A DNA stretch of 64,000 nucleotides from Corythucha ciliata (lineage: Eukaryota; Arthropoda; Insecta; Hemiptera; Tingidae). Location of the stretch: contig CM075941.1 of NCBI GenBank assembly GCA_038030265.1, positions 6,386,001 through 6,450,000 on the forward strand. The letters run 5' to 3'. This document shows positions 58,140 to 64,000 of the stretch, piece by piece. The number at the start of each line of letters is the position of its first letter. Position 1 is the first letter of the stretch. Position numbers and translations under genes: made by a program. Below the pieces are notes generated by a model. The model was not told the origin of the DNA. It saw only the letters and a program-made list of their open reading frames with translations, and did not search any database.

Positions 58140-58960
58140 AGCCAAAGTCGCAGAATTTGGGTTTTGAAAGCGTGAAAATCAGCGAAAATAACAAAAATCC
58201 GTGAAATTTTGGTTTGAAGGTGACCAAATTAATAAATTTGGTTACCTATGGAAAATCTCCAGCGAAATTGTGGGTTGAGAATACCAGAATCTCAAAATTT
58301 GTTTTTTCATCATTCGTTTTTCGCCAATTTAAATTTTTGATCTAGCTGAAACGTATCTTATAAAGAGAAAAACCCACTAAATTTGGTTCTTTATACAGGA
58401 GAAAATCTCCGATATTGGGTTTTAAAGGAGCAAAGTCTATGAGATTAGGCTCTGAAAGAGCAAAATTCCGTAAAAGTTCTTGAAAGAGGTAACCCCGCGA
58501 AATTTGGTTTTTAAAAGCATGAATAATCTACAAAATTTACGAAATAAAAAAATCCGTGAAATTTAGTTTTTGCGGTGCCAAATTTGAAACGTTTGGTTAT
58601 GGAAGATTGAAAATCTCCGGCGGAATTGTATTTTAAAAAGCCAAAATCATTTTTTTCCCCCCGTTCGTTTTTCGAACCGGCCAAACTGATTTTATAAAGA
58701 GCTAAAGCCACGAAAGTTCGGTTTTGAACGGGCAAAATTCCCTGAAATTGTGTTTTAAATGAGCCAAGTACACGAAATCGAGGTTTGAACGATCGAGAGT
58801 CCAATTTTTGAAAGAGCAAAACCCACGAGAATTTGATGACGCAAAGTCCACTAAAGGTTTTTTGAACCCCCAAAAGTTGGAATTTGAACGAGATGTCCGC
58901 GTTTTCAAGAGTCAAAATGTCTGAAATTTTGTTCTCGAAATTGCCAAAACGCGCATGATT
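58140..58960 (+). repeat. short-period array, family B, with a clear 355-bp higher-order repeat
   Basis: Units near 30 bp (CCGTGAAATTTTGGTTTG, CACGAAAGTTCGGTTTTG). Landmarks repeat in the same order: AATCCGTGAAATTT at 58196 and 58551, AAAATCTCC at 58252 and 58610, TTCGTTTTTCG at 58313 and 58664, TTATAAAGAG at 58358 and 58692. Confidence 0.85.
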
Positions 58961-59129
58961 GATTTTTAATTAGATTTTGAGACAAATTGTCTAATTTGTC
59001 GGTCTAATGTTCTAGATCGTGCGATGATTTTCAGGTTTTCAATTGAAATAAAAATAGAGGCATGAGAATGATTCAGTGGCTGGAATCGCTCTATTGTTCA
59101 GCGCAAAACTTTACTACCTCTGAATGACA

Positions 59130-59560
59130 TAATTTTTGTTGTACCGCGGGGGTCCGCAGACACTAAATAAAAACGGCCCGAAACTTGCAATTTGCTATGA
59201 TGAATTTCGAGACTATATTCATCATGCTTTGGGCGTTTTCGGGGTTATCTAGACAGGGCTCCACATGCACTATACTAAAAAAGGCCTCAGAAATTGCCAT
59301 TTCACGAAAGAAAAGACTAAAACTTGCAATTTTGCGGATTTTTAACTTCGAATTTAGCAATTTCATGACAATTCGGCACCAGCTCCAATCTTTGGCCATA
59401 CAATGTGTTTATTGTTGTTTAAAAGCAAAATTATTGCTTTACGATTATTTCGCTGCATTATTGGGGTTTCGCGGCTCTTTATACTTCGAATATCGCCTCT
59501 TTGGCCACCACTCGATATTTTTGCGGCTATTTAGCCACGAAACTGGCAATTTCATGTTAA
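59130..59560 (-). repeat. short-period array, family C (reverse), with marker
   Basis: Marker GGGGGTCCGCAGACAC at 59149, then CCCGAAACTTGCAATTT, CTAAAACTTGCAATTTTGCGG and similar units. Much diverged in the second half. Confidence 0.6.
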
Positions 59561-62329
59561 CCCTGAATCTTTGCAGTTTGCAGTTTTGAGACTATTTTTC
59601 GCCAGCTAATCCGCAGAGCTGTTACCCTCAGGAACTTGCTTAATGACCACTATCGTGTGTTTGGCCATTTGAATGAACACCATCAGGTTCAGACGCTAAA
59701 TAATCAAATTTCAATCATCTCTGTTCATCGTTTCATGGTAATAATTCGAATAGTGGACCGATAGGAGCGAAGAAAATATATGCAGGAGCGTCTATGCTCT
59801 CTAACCTAATTTCACTATTCCTTCTATTTTCGGTATTTTAAGCATTTTTTCAAAGAAATAGGAGCGGTTTTTCTACGATCACAAGTGCCGCCTATTGAAC
59901 AATGGTAGAATGGAATACAATAGATGACGACAAAAAATTTTTAGAAAGTGGTTTCCGAAGGAATTCTCCTATACACGACAGGTGGTAAAACACCATAAGG
60001 AAATTTTTAGGGGTTCCTCTTTCTTCACACTGCTAGCTATAATTATGAGTCTAATTTAATGATCAGGGCGCAATTTTAATTATATATATGTATAGACAAG
60101 CGGATACGTGTGGAAAGCATTCATAAATGATGATTTACATCATGCAAAGTAAATGGCAGCGCGAGATTATGATTGGGGTGTTTTGGGTATAGTTCTATTG
60201 GAGGTTTTTGCTGCGTCGCGTCGCTCTCCCAGACTCCCTGTCTATATCTTTGCCTTTCGAGCGCAAAAAGACCCTGCCTGTGGGGTGAAGACAGGAAAAA
60301 ACGAGGGATATTTTTCCCTGCCCTTGTCCTATTTCCGCTCATTGAGAGAGTCGAAAGAAAAAAGCAATCCTACGTGCTCGATTCTTTATAAGCGTTTAAC
60401 CTGAAAAATAATAACGTTCAATTCACGACCAAGCTAAAAGGTCTTGAACTTTTTAATATATTTTCATTTGGGTGGTTTAATTAACGCCTTTTAGATTTTA
60501 TTAACAAAGAACGATCAAGTTGTTCATCGTTTTTCAAACTATAATTTTCCCGTATACACAGGGTTATAAAATGAATTCAGACCGCTTTCGTCAATTATAC
60601 AAATGAAGGGAAACGACAAAACAAGTGAGATAAATTAACATAGATGTATACTCGAGGAAAGGATATCTGTGTTTAGGCTTAATTGCCCGAGTTGTTAATT
60701 AAGAACAGTTAATATGTGTATTGCACTCCCAAGAAACAGAAAGGAAGGGGTCTTCACTATTTCATTCAAGTTTCCCTTTAGTTATCTCTCTTCTTCCGTC
60801 AGGAACCTTAATTACTTAACGAGGGACTTCATATGGAATTCGCTTGTCTCATGCGAGCGCGTGTTTCGTAGTCAATTTATAATTTATAGTGTCGTTGATG
60901 TGAACGTATGAGGAGTCTTAAATGAATAAATTTGACAGCTGTCAATTAATGAGCTTAATTACAGGTGATATCACTCGTATTAATGCGAAAGTAAATAATT
61001 TCAGGATTTATCCTTTGGGTTTATCATGTGAAAGCTTTACATCAAGCCATTGAGCCCTTTTTTAATTGCTAACGGGACACAGATGGGTTTTGCGAAGCAG
61101 AACTCGGTACCATTCTCCCACATCGATGACATTATGATTTTTTTTTTTTTTTTTTTTTCATGAAAATACATTTGGCAGCAATTATTGCTAAAACCCTCTT
61201 ACGAGTAATCCACCAGCGATCCTGCAAGTATTTCTGATCGTATATTACGTTGAACGTTGAATGTATATTATGTCCTTATTCTTTGTCTCGAAGATTTTGT
61301 TGAAAAAAAAAATTTTGCCCGATTTGTATCTTGTGATCACGAATTTTGCCCTACAGTTGTATTATCCAGTTATATACTGCACAATGAACACGACGATTAC
61401 CGTTATTTAGAGAGGGTACAACTAGAATAAAACTACCAAGAACAAATACGACAGCCATCGAGAATGTCATCTATAGCAACACGTATTTATTATAGCGCCT
61501 AAATATCCCCGGGAAGAAGTAAATTGTCTGTGATACTGAGTTGGGGCCAAACTGAGGGGCAAGGAGAGAGAGAGAGAGTGAGTGAAAAAAGGAGAGGGGT
61601 AATTTTAATGAAATAGTATAGACAAATGGGGTAGATAATTAATGAGGCAGTGACGGACGGACGCGTTAAAATAGGAAAGAGCTTTTTATTCGTTTCATGG
61701 GGCTAAAAATAAGACGGTGCAGGAATATTGCAGAGAGACACCGGGGGAAAAGTATCTGTTTCTTTTTTAACATGCTATTTCACTTGAAATTGGGATACAA
61801 ATTATAGGTTGCCTTCAGAGAACATTATAAATTCATTGAGATTCGAAATTTACCCATTTTTAGAAATAAAGAAAAAACTTGATCCCAGCTTACGTTATTC
61901 TTTTCCCCTTTTACGCTTAAACTCCATTATATTTCAACCATTTAGGACCTTCCCGTTGAACTCAGAACAAGTTTTGTTCAATTCTCAATTACCATATCAA
62001 TGAGGACGGGTGTAAACTAGACCGTGCCCGATTGTAAGTGATTTCCTTGGTTATTTGTGGGAATGTAGGAGTGTTGGGAATGCATCAACTCGACGAAGTG
62101 TGTTTAAATTTCTAATTCCTAAATCGAGCGATAGGTCATTTTATACAATGTGCATTGCACTTTGATTCGAACAAGAAGGGACACTTTATGTGTCCCCTTT
62201 ATGTGAAAAGTTTCGCTAGCATTAGGACGAGCTATCGCAAAAATTAGGTCCCAAACACGAAAAATCATTCAATTTTGAATAATAAAATAAAATTCGAGTT
62301 CAAAATCAAAGAATGGCGCAGTCGAAACC
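59561..62329. other. intergenic, no gene assigned
   Basis: An 83-codon plus-strand frame at 60153-60404 has no recognisable domain. T-run of 22 at about 61138-61159 and a (GA)n stretch at 61565. No array and no element ends seen. Confidence 0.35.
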
Positions 62330-62690
62330 GGTATGGGCATGCAGGATTCACACCCAAAAGGGCCCAATACTTGCAATTTTTCTGAAATTAAGGCGTGAAA
62401 CTTGCAAAATCATGAGTATTCAGGCAGGAAAATTCAAATGGCGCGGGTATTTTCCTAGAAAATGTTTAATTAGCCGTTTTTCTTATTTTAGTCGCGAATT
62501 CGACCCCCAAGAACAGAACATTAGCGCTTTTCACAATTTCAGTCGTGAAATAGCTATTTTTTCAAACTTTTATCCATGACTTATTATAGCGCTTTTTCTC
62601 CACATTATAGCCACTAAGTTGACTCCAGAAACCGCGAATTATCGTTTTCTCAATTTTAACCTCGCATTGGCGTTCTTTCTTCATTGCTCA
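62330..62690. repeat. mixed array: family C (reverse) then family A
   Basis: CCCAATACTTGCAATTTTTC and GAAACTTGCAAAATCATG units (family C, 62330-62460) change into GTCGTGAAATAGC / CCGCGAATTATCG units (family A, 62480-62690), with the marker ACTCCAGAAACCGCG at 62613. Confidence 0.65.
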
Positions 62691-63180
62691 GTAAAATGTC
62701 ATTCATTCATTCCTTCGAAATGGGGATTTTCAAAGGTTTTGAGATCATAGGTGTGTGGGGTGTCGATTTTCCTGTAATTTCAAGCCGGATTTGACTACAT
62801 TCATGAATAATAAACCCATGTGTAAAAACTGCCGCGTTTTTCTGTAGAGAATAAACGTACCACTTTTTCCCTAATTTTAGTTTAAAAACGGCACTTTTTT
62901 TTATTCTTTCTTTTTCCTTTTTTTCTTTCTTGGGTACCATATTTACCTTTTTTGGCGCCCTCTGAATTTTGGCGCCCCATAGAACCGCTGAAGGGAGGGC
63001 AACTGCACCCCCTAGCCCCCCCCAGATCCGACCCTGCCAAAATCTGTTGTTTTTTTTTTCAAGCGAAAACTATTTAAGCCCCCAAGAAACCGATTTTTCA
63101 GCTCTACTTGCTAAACCAGAGCTTTAACGACCATACCTGAGCGCTAAAACTCATATTTGACCACTAACATTGCATTTAAA
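62691..63180. other. intergenic, nothing recognised
   Basis: T-rich and C-rich stretches. No gene recognised. Confidence 0.35.
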
Positions 63181-63185
63181 TAAAC

Positions 63186-63279
63186 CCAGCAGAGTGGCCA
63201 AGGTCTTTACTCGTTAGGGCGTCGACTATCATGTCTAGTTATCGTCTGCTGTGTGGGTTCGATTCCCACTACAGGCTGG
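63186..63279 (+). tRNA. tRNA-like sequence (tRNA pseudogene or SINE head)
   Basis: It folds as a diverged tRNA with a long variable region. Acceptor CCAGC/GCTGG (two inner mismatches). A-box-like TGGCCAAGG. Anticodon stem GACTA/TAGTT with a 7-base loop TCATGTC. Perfect T-arm GTGGG-TTCGATT-CCCAC at 63253-63269, a good B box. The base before the anticodon is C instead of U, and the D-arm is stretched, so a functional tRNA is unlikely. RNA polymerase III promoter boxes with non-tRNA sequence downstream fit a tRNA-derived SINE, but its tail is not identified. Confidence 0.45.
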
Positions 63280-63382
63280 ATCATTTGAACTAAAATGGTA
63301 TCTCCCGTGTAGATAAGTAAAGAGTGTGCTTTCTCCTTCGTCCAACGACACATGATGGTAGATGAACGTAAAGCCCGTAATT

Positions 63383-63645
63383 CAGTAATTCAGATCAGTT
63401 TATTGTCTGTCTACTTTATTTTTTTAAAAACAGCAGAACCGGTTTTCGAAAACTATGTTTTCATCATCAGTGCCCCAGTACTGTCATACAAAGGAAACGG
63501 TGGATCACACCTCGTCATACGCGGGTCGAAAGGGATTGTATGGCAGTACTGGGGCACTGATGATGAAAACATAGTTTTCGAAAACCGGTTCTGCCGTTTT
63601 TTTAAAAAAAAAAGTGGAGAGACAAAAAACTGATCTGAATTACTG
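63383..63645. mobile_element. long inverted repeat with hammerhead-like cores
   Basis: Arms of about 107 bp match with few differences: CAGTAATTCAGATCAG at left and CTGATCTGAATTACTG at right, inside them the ACCGGTTTTCGAAAAC and CAGTGCCCCAGTACTG blocks. The spacer is about 50 bp. Fold-back structure, possibly derived from an inverted pair of Penelope-like termini. Confidence 0.85.
63553..63595 (+). ncRNA. hammerhead-like motif in the right arm
   Basis: In order: GGCA, CTGATGA, T, stem GAAAAC-ATA-GTTTTC, GAAA, ACCGGT, TC, TGCC. GGCA/TGCC would form stem I, and CTGATGA and GAAA are the two catalytic boxes. One extra T follows CTGATGA, and stem III is the near-zero-loop AACCGGTT. The left arm carries the same motif on the minus strand (63432-63474) with one stem I mismatch. 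Activity is not proven. Confidence 0.4.
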
Positions 63646-63836
63646 ATTCAAAACTCCACAACGTCGCCATCACTGCAATATTATGACGTAAAGCCCCATT
63701 GGATTACCACATTGCCCTGACTTCGTGTTCGTGTTTTTGTGAACCAGGAGTCAGGCTCAGGCGTGTAGCCAGGGTCCGAACCCTCCCCCTTTATTTTCAA
63801 TTTCTCCGCTCACGCATTGGAATAATATTACACAAT

Positions 63837-63849
63837 AATAATGATGATG

Positions 63850-63906
<57 letters not shown>
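63837..63906. repeat. (ATA)n microsatellite
   Basis: TAATAATGATGATGATAATAAT... run of about 70 bp. Confidence 0.95.
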
Positions 63907-63907
<1 letters not shown>

Positions 63908-64000
63908 GTAGTATGTAGTTAAAAACTGAATATAGTAGGCATAGAGTGGAAATACCCCCCTCCCACCACACCAGGACCTACACCAGACCCCCCCCCCCCA
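63907..64000. other. end of window, C-rich
   Basis: Ends in C-runs (63955, 63991). Nothing recognised. Confidence 0.4.

Noticed and set aside
63186..63279. Functional tRNA gene
   Set aside because: Anticodon-loop position 33 is C rather than U, the D-arm is distorted and two acceptor pairs are lost; kept only as a tRNA-like sequence.

Overview
The window looks like ordinary nuclear DNA of an invertebrate animal, most likely an arthropod. It is AT-rich, carries one spliced host gene with short introns (61-118 bp), and is otherwise filled with old retrotransposon pieces, inverted-repeat DNA elements and unusual short-period repeat arrays. Nothing bacterial or viral in layout was seen. The species cannot be fixed from the sequence alone.

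Host genes. The only host gene I can assign with confidence is on the minus strand at 4758-6400: a bZIP transcription factor of the ATF3/JDP2 type in four coding exons (440 residues) with an acceptor site in front of the start-codon exon, so at least one upstream non-coding exon is expected. A possible terminal exon of an unknown minus-strand gene lies at 14421-14731, and a CpG-rich, CCAAT/CRE-bearing stretch at 29280-29510 could be a promoter.

Retroelements. 309-3960 is a decayed non-LTR retrotransposon (ORF1 tail, endonuclease, linker and start of RT) that seems to be split by a Ty3/gypsy pol fragment (2004-3211) and a 155-bp tandem duplication. 25238-26390 holds two oppositely oriented pieces of a Penelope-like element (RT tail plus GIY-YIG endonuclease). 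38698-40098 is a younger, 5'-truncated non-LTR element with an intact RNase H and a poly(A) tail. Inverted-repeat (MITE-like or fold-back) elements are frequent: 9654-10008, 10123-10280, 18930-19053, 19147-19409, 19442-19577, 22002-22584 (TTA target duplication and a MADF-like remnant), 31143-31364, 31953-32115, 32790-32885, 36073-36208, 40100-40842, 48591-48840, 49468-49562, 54213-54393 and 63383-63645.

Short-period arrays. Roughly a quarter of the window (about 16 kb by eye) consists of diverged head-to-tail repeats of about 20-34 bp. I sort them into six families. A reads CCGCGAATTAGCG then TTTTTCTCAATTTTAG (about 30 bp). B reads CGCGAAATTTGGTTTT then GAAAGAGCAAAAT (about 31 bp). C reads GTGAAATTGCAAGTTTC then GGGTCTTAATT (about 32 bp). 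D reads GCGCCCTAAAAATGGC then AAAACTGACGATTC (about 29 bp). E reads GACGAAATTGACAGTTT (about 21 bp). F reads GGGCAAAATGTAAGCGAAA (about 30 bp). All share a GCGAA/TTCGC-like core. Families A-D occur in both orientations, and different families often sit side by side. Several arrays contain longer-range (about 350-450 bp) structure. This is the most unusual signal in the window. In the feature list, + means the array reads as written here on the given strand and - means its reverse complement.
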